From: Arthrobacter sp. M4
GTDB lineage: Bacteria > Actinomycetota > Actinomycetes > Actinomycetales > Micrococcaceae
Direction: 5' to 3'
Assembly (NCBI RefSeq): GCF_020251205.1
Contig: NZ_JAIWYX010000002.1
Span: forward strand, 310,001-374,000
Length of the DNA: 64,000 nt
Shown piece by piece: positions 34,801 through 42,642 of the stretch; the stretch's first letter is position 1; every line of letters begins with the position of its first letter. The notes under the pieces were generated by a model. That model saw only the letters and a program-made list of their open reading frames with translations. It was not told the DNA's origin and made no database searches. Position numbers and translations under genes: made by a program.

Positions 34801-35700
34801 CACGACCGCGCCAACGGACATGAGTGGATGCCGCTGGGGAACCTCTCCCCGGACCAGGCAAAGCTCTGGATCTACGACTCCCTGCTGTCCGAGTACGCGG
34901 CTATGGGCTTCGAATACGGTTACTCGGTGGAGCGCCCGGATGCGCTGGTGCTGTGGGAGGCGCAGTTCGGCGACTTCGTCAACGGTGCCCAGACCATCAT
35001 CGACGAGTTCATCTCCTCTGCCGAGCAAAAGTGGGGCCAGCGCTCCTCGCTGGTGCTTATGCTGCCGCACGGCTATGAAGGCCAGGGTCCGGACCACTCC
35101 TCCGCCCGCATTGAGCGTTTCCTCCAGATGTGTGCCGAGGACAACATGGTGGTGGCCAACCCCACCACGGCTGCTTCGCACTTCCACCTGCTGCGACGCC
35201 AGGCCTACAGCCGCCCGCGCAAGCCGCTGATCATCTTCACGCCGAAGCAACTGCTGCGCCTCAAGGCTGCGGCATCCGCCGTCGAGGACTTCACGTCGGG
35301 AGGCTTCAGGCCTGTCATCGGCGAACATGAAAGCCTCCCGTCGGAGAGCGTGGACCGCGTCCTGCTGGTTTCCGGCCGTCTGTACTACGACCTCCTGTCC
35401 GCACGCCAGAAGGCCGGAGACAAGTCCACCGCAATCGTCCGCGTCGAGCAGCTTTACCCGTTGCCCCAGGCCGAGATCGAAGCGGAACTGGCCAAGTACC
35501 CGAATGCTGATGTCATCTGGGCCCAGGACGAGCCTGCAAACCAGGGTCCGTGGCCATTCGTTGGCCTCAACCTGGCGCCGAAGCTCGATCGCCAGATCCG
35601 CCTGGTGTCACGCCCGGCGTCGGCTTCCACTGCCGCCGGCTCCATGAAGCGCCATGCGGTCGAGCAGGAAATCCTGATCAAGCAGGCCTTCGCCCGCTAG
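31891..35700 (+). CDS. kgd: multifunctional 2-oxoglutarate decarboxylase/dehydrogenase E1-E2 (Kgd/SucA)
   Basis: 1269 residues. The N-terminal tail EFGGNEWLVDELYERYQQD is the usual Kgd start, followed by an Ala/Pro linker (about 55-130). An E2-like acyltransferase core (about 145-360) has SFTHLIGYAVVRAL, SLTNPGGIGTVHSVPRL and the catalytic STYDHRVIQGAGSGEF. The thiamine-diphosphate E1 part (about 400-1269) has GMAHRGRLNVL, HGDAAFAGQGVVAETL and NNQVGFTTAP. It decarboxylates 2-oxoglutarate in the TCA cycle and can feed a lipoyl E2. GTG 31891 with GGAAGAGG upstream gives VPEQPSHRLPEEFGG; the ATG 15 codons earlier lacks a ribosome-binding site. Confidence 0.95.
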   Translation: MPEQPSHRLPEEFGGNEWLVDELYERYQQDKNSVDAKWWPLFESFKTADGTSSNGTSAAVTATNPPTREIPAVSQAAAAPAPAPAQPAAAPAAPAAPAPANEAPAVVKKAPAIVAKDGAQKLAPGAAQPIPAQLPRNTKAPTAPEEDVVSVLRGPAKAIAANMVTSLEVPTATSVRAVPAKLLIDNRVVINSNLARARGGKVSFTHLIGYAVVRALSQFPSMNVYYDEVDGKPVAVQPAHVNFGIAIDMPKPDGTRLLMVPNIKKAETMNFAEFWHTYEDLIKRARNGKLTADDHAGTTVSLTNPGGIGTVHSVPRLSKGQAAIIGVGALEYPAEWQGASEKIIAQNAISKILTLTSTYDHRVIQGAGSGEFLKLVHQLLLGAQNFYDDIFEALRIPYEPVRWSPDIQVDPSDQINKVARIQQLIHSYRVRGHLMADTNPLEYVQRKHPDLDVLTYGLTLWDLDREWPTGGFGGKSQLKFRDILGVLRDAYCRTTGIEYMHIQEPAERKWFQDQLEHPYSKPSRDEQLRIVSKLNAAEAFETFLQTKFVGQKRFSLEGGESLIPLLDAIISDAADQELDEVAIGMAHRGRLNVLTNIAGKTYAQVFREFEGTQDPRSVQGSGDVKYHLGTEGTFTSDSGKETKVYLAANPSHLEAVDSVLEGIVRAKQDRLDQGESFPVLPIMIHGDAAFAGQGVVAETLNLSQLRGYRTGGTVHVIVNNQVGFTTAPSSSRSSTYSTDVAKMIQAPVFHVNGDDPEAVVRVGQLAFEFRQKFHKDVVIDMVCYRRRGHNEGDDPSMTQPLMYNLIEAKRSVRKLYTESLIGRGDITEDEAEQLLRDYQERLERVFAETHAAQTSPIPIVTADSAAVSGIERPIAQQSDFGTNAPATTAISVDTLTRIGKAHLDIPEGFAVHSKLKQLLEKREQMSREGGIDWGFGEIAAFGSLIMEGVPVRLAGQDSRRGTFVQRHAVFHDRANGHEWMPLGNLSPDQAKLWIYDSLLSEYAAMGFEYGYSVERPDALVLWEAQFGDFVNGAQTIIDEFISSAEQKWGQRSSLVLMLPHGYEGQGPDHSSARIERFLQMCAEDNMVVANPTTAASHFHLLRRQAYSRPRKPLIIFTPKQLLRLKAAASAVEDFTSGGFRPVIGEHESLPSESVDRVLLVSGRLYYDLLSARQKAGDKSTAIVRVEQLYPLPQAEIEAELAKYPNADVIWAQDEPANQGPWPFVGLNLAPKLDRQIRLVSRPASASTAAGSMKRHAVEQEILIKQAFAR

Positions 35701-35712
35701 CAGTCCCGGAAT

Positions 35713-35760
35713 GCCCGGGCGGAGGCGTCATGCACGCCTCCGCCCGGGCGATTCTGTTTA
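35713..35760 (+). terminator. Rho-independent terminator of kgd
   Basis: GCCCGGGCGGAGGCGT (35713-35728) and ACGCCTCCGCCCGGGC (35734-35749) form a perfect 16-bp stem with a 5-nt loop, followed by GATTCTGTTTA. It begins 13 nt after the kgd stop. Confidence 0.92.
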
Positions 35761-35832
35761 ATGGAGTCAGTGTTGCCGCCGCCACAGGCGTGCTGGCCGC
35801 TGCGAGATCAACACCGAAGTTACGAGGTCCTT

Positions 35833-36432
35833 GTGGAAGACAGGAAGCTGCGCATCGCAGCTGTTGGAGACGAACTCTTGGCCGGACTGGGTGATCCGCG
35901 GGCGCTGGGCTGGTTGGGACGGGTGCTTGCCCGGACACCCCAGGATGGGATTTCCCTGGAAAGCTACTCGCTTCCCTGCCCCGAGGAAGGCACCGAGGGC
36001 CTGGCGACCCGATGGCAGGAGGAAGCCGGGAGGCGCTTCAGCAGCTCCCACGAGAACCGCTTGGTCATCGGCCTCTCCGGACGGGACATCGAGTTCGGGC
36101 TTTCGACGGCGCGCAGCCGGCTTAATCTGGCCAACATCCTGGACGGCGCGTCCCAAAGTGGCATCGAAGTATTCGTTGTTGGTCCGCCGCCAACCCTCGA
36201 CCCGGCCCGGAACCGACGCCTCGCCGAAATAAACACCGCCTTTGCGGACGTCACCACCCGACGCAACCATCATTACGTAGATACTTTTTCACCCCTGCTC
36301 AACCATGAGCAGTGGCGAACCGATCTGGCGGCCAATGGTGGAACCCCTGGACAGGCCGGGTACGGCCTGATGGCCTGGCTGGTACTGCATCGCGGTTGGT
36401 TCCAATGGCTCAGGATCGCCCAACCAGAATAG
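35833..36432 (+). CDS. SGNH/GDSL-fold protein lacking the canonical catalytic residues
   Basis: 199 residues with the SGNH-hydrolase layout, but all key sites differ. Block I reads AAVGDELLAG, so Glu14 replaces the nucleophilic Ser of GDSL. Block III reads GLSGRDIEFGL with no GxND. The C-terminal block reads NGGTPGQAGYGLMA, with Thr171 where the DxxH histidine is expected (compare AHPxxxGY). It is probably a non-hydrolytic relative; the role is unknown. Start GTG 35833 has GAGG 5 nt upstream; the open frame before it is not family-like. A strong terminator follows, so it is monocistronic. Confidence 0.8.
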   Translation: MEDRKLRIAAVGDELLAGLGDPRALGWLGRVLARTPQDGISLESYSLPCPEEGTEGLATRWQEEAGRRFSSSHENRLVIGLSGRDIEFGLSTARSRLNLANILDGASQSGIEVFVVGPPPTLDPARNRRLAEINTAFADVTTRRNHHYVDTFSPLLNHEQWRTDLAANGGTPGQAGYGLMAWLVLHRGWFQWLRIAQPE

Positions 36433-36434
36433 TC

Positions 36435-36469
36435 AATGGCCCGTCCTCCGCGGATGGGCCATTGCTTTT
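36435..36469 (+). terminator. Rho-independent terminator after the SGNH-like gene
   Basis: AATGGCCCGTCC and GGATGGGCCATT form a 12-bp stem with one G-T pair and loop TCCGC, followed by GCTTTTG. It lies 2 nt past the stop codon. Confidence 0.9.
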
Positions 36470-36479
36470 GCACCAAACA

Positions 36480-36513
36480 CGATATATCTTGATTTCACAA
36501 ACGCGATATATCG
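36480..36513 (+). promoter_or_regulatory. paired CGATATATC operator upstream of the DUF4097-PadR operon
   Basis: CGATATATC (36480-36488) and the perfect palindrome CGATATATCG (36504-36513) lie 24 bp apart, strikingly AT-rich for this genome, and just upstream of GGAGGGG and the ATG at 36530. The likely binder is the PadR protein encoded second in the operon. Confidence 0.6.
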
Positions 36514-36529
36514 TCTCTTTGGAGGGGCC

Positions 36530-37378
36530 ATGTCAGAGCAATCCTGGAGTGTCACAAGCGCGCGGACCATCGACGTCGATGACGTCAATTCACTGAAGCT
36601 GGGCATCGTGAGGGGCCGCTTCGACGTGGTGGTGCACGATGAACCATTTGTGCGGATCGAGGTCACGGAAATCTCCGGCGACCCGCTGGCGGTAAACGTG
36701 ATCAACGGACGCTTGGAGATCCGCCACCAGCTCCACGGCCCACAGGGGTGGTTCCGGAACCTCATGGAAACGGTCAACAACACCAGTCCAAATTCCGTGG
36801 TCGTCGGTATCGCCGTTCCGGCGGGAATTGAAATCGAGGCCGGCACTGTCAGTGGTGACGGCCTTGTCTCAGGCGTTTCCGGCAATACGAGGCTCAACAC
36901 CGTGTCAGGGTCGGTTATGGCAGACGGAACACGCGGGAGACTTCACGTCAACACTGTCAGCGGAGAAGTCATTGCCCGGAACCACAACGGCGTCCTGACC
37001 GCCAAAAGCGTCTCCGGAGAAGTCACGGCGTCGGGAACTATCTCCAACGTGCGTGCCAACACTGTGAGCGGCGACATGAGCTTTGACCTGCAGGGCTCTC
37101 CGCATGACCTGGCAGCCAACTCGGTGTCCGCAGACATCACTGTCCGGGTTCCGCAGGACGTCAGCGTCAATATCGTGGCGAAATCCGCGGCCGGAACGAT
37201 TGTGGTTGACGACCGCCTGTTTGCCCAACCCGGGGGCAGGGTTGAGACGCTGAGGGGTTCGGGCGACAAGCTCATGGTGGTTCGCACGAACTCCGTATCG
37301 GGGAAAACTGCGGTGGTCCATGCTGGGCCAGCTGCCGATTCGGGCGACCGGCCCGTGCCCGATCAGGCAGGTCGCTAA
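36530..37378 (+). CDS. DUF4097 beta-strand repeat protein
   Basis: 282 residues, mostly a repeating beta-helix-like domain: recurring VSG motifs (TVSGDGLVSGVSGNT, NTVSGSVMADG, NTVSGEVIAR, KSVSGEVTASG, NTVSGDMSFDL) at about 19-20-residue spacing across about residues 105-190. No signal peptide or membrane segment, so it is cytoplasmic as predicted. DUF4097 has no agreed biochemical role; it is often encoded beside PadR regulators and linked to cell-envelope stress. Strong ribosome-binding site GGAGGGG. The stop overlaps the PadR start (TAATG). Confidence 0.88.
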   Translation: MSEQSWSVTSARTIDVDDVNSLKLGIVRGRFDVVVHDEPFVRIEVTEISGDPLAVNVINGRLEIRHQLHGPQGWFRNLMETVNNTSPNSVVVGIAVPAGIEIEAGTVSGDGLVSGVSGNTRLNTVSGSVMADGTRGRLHVNTVSGEVIARNHNGVLTAKSVSGEVTASGTISNVRANTVSGDMSFDLQGSPHDLAANSVSADITVRVPQDVSVNIVAKSAAGTIVVDDRLFAQPGGRVETLRGSGDKLMVVRTNSVSGKTAVVHAGPAADSGDRPVPDQAGR

Positions 37379-37992
37379 TGCCACCAGTATTCGCCCACGG
37401 AGCCCTTCGGCTTTACCTGCTTTCCTTGCTGGAGTCAGGTCCGAAGCACGGCTACGAAATCATCAAGGCCCTTTCCGACCGTTTCGGCGGAACTTATTCC
37501 CCCAGCGCCGGCACGATCTACCCACGCCTTGGAAAGCTGGAAGAAGAGGGGTTGGTGGCTACGCGCAGTGAGGGGCGGCGTACAACGTATTCCATCACAA
37601 CCGCGGGCCGCGCAGAACTCGACAGCCGGCGCAACGAATTGGCCGATGTCGAGGATACGATCTCTGCGTCGGTGCGGAGGCTCGCAGACGACCTTCGGGC
37701 GGACATCCGCGCCAACATGAAAGGACTCCGGGCAGACCTTGCAGCGACGGCTGAGGCTGCCCGCGCAAGCGCCTCGACCGCCGCATTCCGCGCCCGGACT
37801 GCGGGATACTCCCCTGAGGGGCAGCGGATCCTCAAGGAGGCAGAGATGCTTGTCCAGGCGTTTCGGGACGATGTACGCGTCGAACTGCGAGTACACGCGA
37901 CCAAGTCCGCCGTGACGCCTGTGACGCTGGAAACCATCCGTACCGTCTTGGAGCAAGCCCGGATTTCCATCAGGAACTCGCTCGGGGCCTGA
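37378..37992 (+). CDS. PadR-family transcriptional regulator
   Basis: 204 residues. The PadR winged helix occupies about residues 5-85 (LYLLSLLESGPKHGYEIIKAL, GTIYPRLGKLEEEGLV, TYSITTAGRAEL). A long Ala/Arg-rich helical C-terminal region (about 90-200) probably mediates dimerisation. It is the second gene of the operon with DUF4097 and is translationally coupled (1-nt overlap). Inferred role: autorepressor acting on the CGATATATC sites at 36480-36513. The inducer is unknown. Confidence 0.9.
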   Translation: MPPVFAHGALRLYLLSLLESGPKHGYEIIKALSDRFGGTYSPSAGTIYPRLGKLEEEGLVATRSEGRRTTYSITTAGRAELDSRRNELADVEDTISASVRRLADDLRADIRANMKGLRADLAATAEAARASASTAAFRARTAGYSPEGQRILKEAEMLVQAFRDDVRVELRVHATKSAVTPVTLETIRTVLEQARISIRNSLGA

Positions 37993-38081
37993 CCTGGACG
38001 GCCCCGGTTCGCAGGTTCCCACCCGGATGTGGGAGACTGGAGGGCAGCTCTGACGAGTAATGAATATTAAGGAGGCCGGCT

Positions 38082-38156
38082 ATGAGCAAGCGTGCACGTA
38101 AGCGTCGTGACCGTAAGCGCGGCGGCGCAAACCACGGTAAGCGCCCCAACACCTAA
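38082..38156 (+). CDS. bL37-like ribosomal protein (24 residues)
   Basis: A 24-codon gene encoding a very basic peptide that starts MSKRARKRRDRKRGG and ends ANHGKRPNT. AAGGAGG at 38069-38075 is an ideal ribosome-binding site 6 nt before the ATG. The ANHGKRPN ending and KRDRK core match the actinobacterial 50S protein bL37 first seen in mycobacterial ribosome structures. A strong hairpin follows 16 nt after the stop. It is easily missed by gene callers because of its length. Confidence 0.85.
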   Translation: MSKRARKRRDRKRGGANHGKRPNT

Positions 38157-38172
38157 GCCAGCGCAACGGCTA

Positions 38173-38218
38173 GACGCTGAAGGACCCGGAACCACAAGGT
38201 TCCGGGTCCTTCAACGTC
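38173..38218. terminator. bidirectional terminator between the bL37-like gene and rsrA
   Basis: TGAAGGACCCGGAACC (38178-38193) and GGTTCCGGGTCCTTCA (38198-38213) form a perfect 16-bp stem with loop ACAA, extended by GACG/CGTC. It lies between converging genes and could stop both. No long U-run. Confidence 0.8.
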
Positions 38219-38266
38219 TCAGCTCGCCAGCTTTTGAGATGACACCGTCTGCGGTTACGGTGACCG

Positions 38267-38527
38267 TCAGGCCTCCACCGCATTGATCGAGTGGATCTTG
38301 TCAAGAATCGAAGTTTTGAGGTTCTCCGGTGCCGCCTCAACGCATGAACGCTTGACCATTGTCCTGATGAGGCACTCAAGGTCGTATTCCACAGTGCACT
38401 CTGGGCAGTCGGCGAGGTGGTTCTTAATGTCCTCGATATCCTCAATAGTCAGGGCGCCATCGAGGTACTCGTAGATGCGTTGCATCCGTGTTTCATCGCA
38501 ATCGCCCAGTCCCTGGCAGTTGCTCAT
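38267..38527 (-). CDS. rsrA: anti-sigma factor RsrA (zinc, thiol-redox sensing)
   Basis: 86 residues of the ZAS anti-sigma family. The zinc/redox motif HLADCPEC supplies H37, C41 and C44, and C10 lies in NCQGLGDC; these positions line up well with Streptomyces RsrA. Under thiol oxidation the cysteines form disulfides, zinc is lost and SigR is released. The start overlaps the sigR stop by 4 bp, which keeps sigma and anti-sigma amounts matched. Confidence 0.94.
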   Translation of the reverse strand: MSNCQGLGDCDETRMQRIYEYLDGALTIEDIEDIKNHLADCPECTVEYDLECLIRTMVKRSCVEAAPENLKTSILDKIHSINAVEA

Positions 38528-39366
38528 TTCCTGTTCTCCTGGTTGTTGCTGCCAACGGGCTGTTCCGTCCTGGATGCACCGAATCCTCGCTCAGCGGCGT
38601 AGTCCGCGAGCAGGTCGCGCAGCATTCTTCTGCCGCGGTGCAGCCGGGACATGACCGTCCCAATCGGCGTATTCATAATGTCCGAGATTTCCTTGTACGC
38701 GAAGCCCTCGACGTCGGCGAAGTAAACCGCCAGCCTGAACTCTTCCGGAATGTCCTGCAATGCCCGCTTCACATCTGAATCCGGCAGGTGGTCGAGGGCC
38801 TCCGCCTCGGCGGACCGCAGTCCGCTGGAGGTGTGGGACTCGGCTCGCGCCAGCTGCCAGTCTTCGATGGTGTCCGAGTTGGACTGCAGGGGCTCCCGCT
38901 GCCGCTTCCGGTACAGGTTGATGTAGGTATTGGTTAGGATCCGGTAGAGCCACGCCTTCAGGTTGGTACCCGGCTTGTACTGGTGGAAGGCGGAGAAAGC
39001 CTTGGTGTAGGCCTCCTGGACCAGGTCTTCGGCATCCGACGGGTTCCTGGCCATCCGCATCGCAGCCGAATAGAGCTGGTCGACGTATTGCATCGCATCA
39101 CGCTCGAAGCGTTGACGGCGCTGTTCCGTCGTCTCAGTGGATAGGTCCACTGAGGCCGTTTCCTCTGTCCCAGTGCCCGACACCGACTCTGCCGCGGCCA
39201 GGTCCTCCCGGTCGTGGGAGTCCTCGTCGCCGGCTGCCTCGTACATGGCCGCAATGGCCGGATCAATGCTGCTCATTGCGTTCAAGTCTACTGTCACGGT
39301 CCGGGCAGCCGGAGGATCGGCGCTGGGAGCATCCAGCAGCTCCGCGCCGTCTTTCACCAAAGCCAC
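38524..39366 (-). CDS. sigR: ECF sigma factor SigR (SigH-type)
   Basis: About 280 residues. Region 2 ([57 protein letters not shown]) and region 4 ([32 protein letters not shown]) are typical. It directs the thiol-oxidative-stress regulon, including thioredoxin and mycothiol genes. GTG 39366 has GGAG 8 nt upstream; an in-frame TTG at 39372 sits too close to that site, and an internal ATG at 39276 would remove 30 acidic residues. The extended form recalls the longer, unstable Streptomyces SigR-prime. A SigR-type promoter lies upstream. Confidence 0.93.
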   Translation of the reverse strand: MALVKDGAELLDAPSADPPAARTVTVDLNAMSSIDPAIAAMYEAAGDEDSHDREDLAAAESVSGTGTEETASVDLSTETTEQRRQRFERDAMQYVDQLYSAAMRMARNPSDAEDLVQEAYTKAFSAFHQYKPGTNLKAWLYRILTNTYINLYRKRQREPLQSNSDTIEDWQLARAESHTSSGLRSAEAEALDHLPDSDVKRALQDIPEEFRLAVYFADVEGFAYKEISDIMNTPIGTVMSRLHRGRRMLRDLLADYAAERGFGASRTEQPVGSNNQENRK

Positions 39367-39455
39367 AATCAATTCTCCGCTCGTTCTCCACGTTCAGGGC
39401 TGGCACACAAGATTCACTTGGAGTGGGCACATGCGCACCACCCGACCTAGATCAC

Positions 39456-39481
39456 AACGGCACTCGACGGGCAAATATTCC
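39456..39481 (-). promoter_or_regulatory. SigR-dependent promoter of sigR-rsrA
   Basis: On the minus strand GGAAT (39477-39481), an 18-nt spacer and GTT (39456-39458) match the SigR/SigH consensus GGAAT-N18-GTT exactly, about 90 nt upstream of the sigR start. This predicts positive autoregulation. Confidence 0.85.
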
Positions 39482-39549
39482 GCAAAGATGCAAGACTAGA
39501 TCCGACTGCACCCCCGGAACTTTGTGGCTAGCCATTCAGGAGGAAAGAC

Positions 39550-40065
39550 ATGTCCGTCGTCCGTTTTCTCGCCCGTCCAATGCTCGCCTCCAGCTTTGTT
39601 GTGGCTGGCCTGGATAAGCTCAAGAATGTCGACGACACGGCGACTCAATTGTCGCCGCTGCTCCGGCGGGCCACATCGTCCCTCCCTTTCCCTGCTGACG
39701 ACAAACTTGTTGCCCGGATCATCGGAGCGGCGCAGATCGGCGCAGGGGCCAGCCTCGCGTTCGGCAAGTTTTCACGATTGGCCGCGACTGTCCTGACGCT
39801 GACGTCGGCGCTGAACACCTTCGTCGAGTGGCGTTCGGCCGACATCAGCACCAAGGAAGGCCGTGAAAAGCGCCGCTCGCACCTGCTGAAGAACGTCACG
39901 CTGACCGGCGGCGTCCTGCTGGCCGCCGTCGATACCGCGGGAAAGCCCAGCCTCGCATGGCGGGCCGAGCACCTGGCGATGGACGCCAGGAAAGCCACGG
40001 GGATGCAGTTGAAGAGAGCAGACAAGGCGGTCCGCAAGGCCGTTGATACCGCAGTTGGAGCATAA
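39550..40065 (+). CDS. DoxX-family membrane protein
   Basis: 171 residues with about four hydrophobic segments. The N-terminus VRFLARPMLASSFVVAGLDKLKN is typical of DoxX proteins. A charged C-terminal tail follows the last segment. Members are linked to thiosulfate-quinone oxidoreductase or, in mycobacteria, to a membrane-associated oxidoreductase complex used in oxidative stress. It sits beside sigR-rsrA, but I see no SigR promoter in front of it. AGGAGGAAAG lies before the ATG. It ends 6 bp before aroA, so the two may be co-transcribed. Confidence 0.85.
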   Translation: MSVVRFLARPMLASSFVVAGLDKLKNVDDTATQLSPLLRRATSSLPFPADDKLVARIIGAAQIGAGASLAFGKFSRLAATVLTLTSALNTFVEWRSADISTKEGREKRRSHLLKNVTLTGGVLLAAVDTAGKPSLAWRAEHLAMDARKATGMQLKRADKAVRKAVDTAVGA

Positions 40066-40071
40066 GGAAGC

Positions 40072-41457
40072 ATGACAGGATCCATCCCCGCACCTTCGCA
40101 CGCACAGGCAGGACCCGGCGGCTCTCCTGAGCTTCCTTTGTGGCCCGCGCCCTTCGCCCGACGCCCTGTCGACGCTACGGTAACGGTGCCCGGATCCAAG
40201 TCGCTGACCAACCGCTTCCTGGTTCTCGCAGCCCTCGCCGACGGGCCCTCACGCCTTCGGGCGCCACTGCATTCCAGGGATTCGGCGCTGATGATCCAGG
40301 CACTGCGCCAGCTTGGGGCAACCATCACAGAGGTTTCGGGCGACGGCGACTACGGCCCCGATCTGCTGGTAACGCCCCTCGACGCGTCTGCCGCGGAGTC
40401 TGACACCGCTATCGATTGCGGGCTCGCTGGCACCGTCATGCGATTTGTACCCCCGATCGCGGCCCTGCGAAACGGCACAGCAGTCTTCGACGGCGACCCC
40501 CACGCCCGCAAGCGCCCTATGGGCACCATCATCGAGGCAATCAGCGCCCTCGGCGTGGACGTCCGGTCGCCCAAAGGCGGCACGGCGTCGTCATTGCCTT
40601 TCGCTGTCCGCGGCAACGGTGCTGTCCGGGGTGGCCACCTGATCATCGACGCCAGCGCCTCGTCCCAGTTCGTCTCCGCTCTTTTGCTGGTCGGTGCCCG
40701 TTTCACCGAGGGCCTGCACTTGGAGCATGTCGGCAAGCCTGTGCCAAGCCTCGATCACATCGCCATGACAGTTGCCGTGCTCCGAGGTGTAGGCGTTTCG
40801 GTGGACGATTCGGTGCCCAACCATTGGGTAGTGGCGCCGGGCCCTATCCGCGCGTTCGATCAACGGATCGAGCAGGATCTATCAAACGCCGGACCCTTTC
40901 TCGCGGCGGCCCTGGCCACCGGTGGCACGGTCCGGATTCCCAACTGGCCCAGCGGCACCACCCAGGTGGGGGATTCGTGGCGCAGCATCCTTGCCACGAT
41001 GGGCGCCACGGTCACGCTCGACGGCGGCGTACTCACCGTGACAGGTGGCCAGGAAATCATGGGGGCAGAACTCGCCGACACCAGCGAACTCGCTCCGACG
41101 GTGGCGGCATTGTGTGCGTTGGCCAGCGGACCCTCTCGACTAACGGGCATCGCCCATCTGCGCGGCCACGAAACGGACAGGCTGGCTGCCTTGGTGGCAG
41201 AGATCAACGGCCTCGGTGGTGACGCGGAGGAAACCTCGGACGGACTCATCATCCGCCCGGCACCCCTGCATGGCGGAGTCGTGCACAGCTACGCAGACCA
41301 CCGCATGGCAACCGCAGGAGCGATCCTCGGCTTGGCGGTGGAAGGCGTGCAGGTGGAGGACATCGCTACCACCTCGAAAACCATGCCTGAATTCCCGCAG
41401 ATCTGGGCAGCGATGCTGGAACAGCGGTCCAGCGAGGCCGGAGACACCAACAACTGA
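40072..41457 (+). CDS. aroA: 3-phosphoshikimate 1-carboxyvinyltransferase (EPSP synthase)
   Basis: 461 residues. It transfers enolpyruvyl from PEP to shikimate-3-phosphate, step six of the aromatic pathway. Substrate-binding blocks [48 protein letters not shown] and the C-terminal [17 protein letters not shown] and [15 protein letters not shown] are all present. A roughly 30-residue Pro/Ala-rich N-terminus precedes the first block. The stop overlaps the rsgA start by 1 nt (TGATGG). Confidence 0.96.
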   Translation: MTGSIPAPSHAQAGPGGSPELPLWPAPFARRPVDATVTVPGSKSLTNRFLVLAALADGPSRLRAPLHSRDSALMIQALRQLGATITEVSGDGDYGPDLLVTPLDASAAESDTAIDCGLAGTVMRFVPPIAALRNGTAVFDGDPHARKRPMGTIIEAISALGVDVRSPKGGTASSLPFAVRGNGAVRGGHLIIDASASSQFVSALLLVGARFTEGLHLEHVGKPVPSLDHIAMTVAVLRGVGVSVDDSVPNHWVVAPGPIRAFDQRIEQDLSNAGPFLAAALATGGTVRIPNWPSGTTQVGDSWRSILATMGATVTLDGGVLTVTGGQEIMGAELADTSELAPTVAALCALASGPSRLTGIAHLRGHETDRLAALVAEINGLGGDAEETSDGLIIRPAPLHGGVVHSYADHRMATAGAILGLAVEGVQVEDIATTSKTMPEFPQIWAAMLEQRSSEAGDTNN

Positions 41458-42572
41458 TGGCACGGAGCACGCGTTCCTGGGACGAGTCGGATGTCAGGAT
41501 CCGCCCCAACAAGAAGGGGACCCGTCCAAGGACCAAGGACCGTCCCAGCCACGACGACGCGGTGATTGGACGCATCGTTACCGTAGACCGGGGACGCTAC
41601 ACCGCCGTCGTCGATGAAGCTACCGAGAATGAGCGAATTGTCATCGCCGCGCGGGCGAGGGAATTGCGCCGCTCCCCCGTTGTCCCCGGCGATTTTGTGG
41701 CCTTGGTTGGGGATGTCTCCGGCGCTCCTGACTCCCTGGCCCGCCTGGTCCGGGTAGAGGAACGCAAGACGCTGCTGCGGCGCAGCGCGGATGACACTGA
41801 TCCGATCGAACGCGTCGTGGTCGCCAATGCGGACCAATTGGTGGTAGTTGTGGCAGCGGCAAACCCGGAGCCACGGACCGGATTTATCGACCGAGCGCTG
41901 GTGGCAGCCTACGACGCCGGCATCGAACCGGTCCTGCTTGTGACCAAGGCAGACGTCAAGGACCCGAGCGAATTGCTGTCCAACTACACCAGCCTGGAAC
42001 TGCCCGTGGTCATCAGCCGCACCGCGGACGCCGCTGCGTCCGGCGTTGATGCACGGTCCGACGGCGGGCTGTCCGCACGGTTGGACAGCGACGCCGTCGG
42101 GCGCCTCCGAGGTTTCCTCGATGGGAAGGTGACGGTCCTCCTGGGACATTCGGGGGTCGGAAAGTCCACTATGGTCAACGCCCTCACCGGCGCCGAACGG
42201 GCGACTGGAGGAGTCAACGCGGTGACCGGCCGCGGCCGGCACACTTCGTCGTCGGCCCTGGCGCTCAAACTCGACAACGCTCCCGCCGGAAGCTGGATCA
42301 TCGACACCCCTGGCATCCGGTCCTTTGGTCTGGCGCACGTCGACCCGGACCGGATCCTGCACGCCTTCCCGGACCTGGAGCCAGGTACGGAAGATTGCGA
42401 CAAAGGGTGCAAGCACGACGCCAATGCAGTGGGTTGCGGTCTGGACCCATGGGTCACCGAGGGCCACGCAGGAGAAGCCGGACCCGCCCGATTGGCATCA
42501 CTCCGCCGGTTGCTGGGCGCCGACCCGCGCCAGGAAGCCAAAGAGGCCAAGGAACTCGGCAACGTCACCTAG
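41457..42572 (+). CDS. rsgA: ribosome small subunit-dependent GTPase A
   Basis: 371 residues, circularly permuted GTPase that checks late 30S assembly. An N-terminal OB fold (about 35-105) is followed by G motifs in permuted order: TKAD (G4), then GHSGVGKSTM (G1) and DTPGIRSFG (G3). A C-terminal zinc knuckle uses the cysteines and histidine of CDKGCKHDANAVGC. It overlaps aroA by 1 nt; aroA-rsgA-hisN is a common actinobacterial order. Confidence 0.95.
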   Translation: MARSTRSWDESDVRIRPNKKGTRPRTKDRPSHDDAVIGRIVTVDRGRYTAVVDEATENERIVIAARARELRRSPVVPGDFVALVGDVSGAPDSLARLVRVEERKTLLRRSADDTDPIERVVVANADQLVVVVAAANPEPRTGFIDRALVAAYDAGIEPVLLVTKADVKDPSELLSNYTSLELPVVISRTADAAASGVDARSDGGLSARLDSDAVGRLRGFLDGKVTVLLGHSGVGKSTMVNALTGAERATGGVNAVTGRGRHTSSSALALKLDNAPAGSWIIDTPGIRSFGLAHVDPDRILHAFPDLEPGTEDCDKGCKHDANAVGCGLDPWVTEGHAGEAGPARLASLRRLLGADPRQEAKEAKELGNVT

Positions 42573-42642
42573 TCGCTGGAGCACCATTCTTCGAGGCCGC
42601 CGCCTCCGCCATGACGCGCCCTTTTCGCGATAGCTTGGAGGC

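Noticed and set aside
32827..35328. Two 400-codon frames opposite kgd
   Set aside because: Antisense shadows; no domain or start signals, while kgd in the sense strand is complete.
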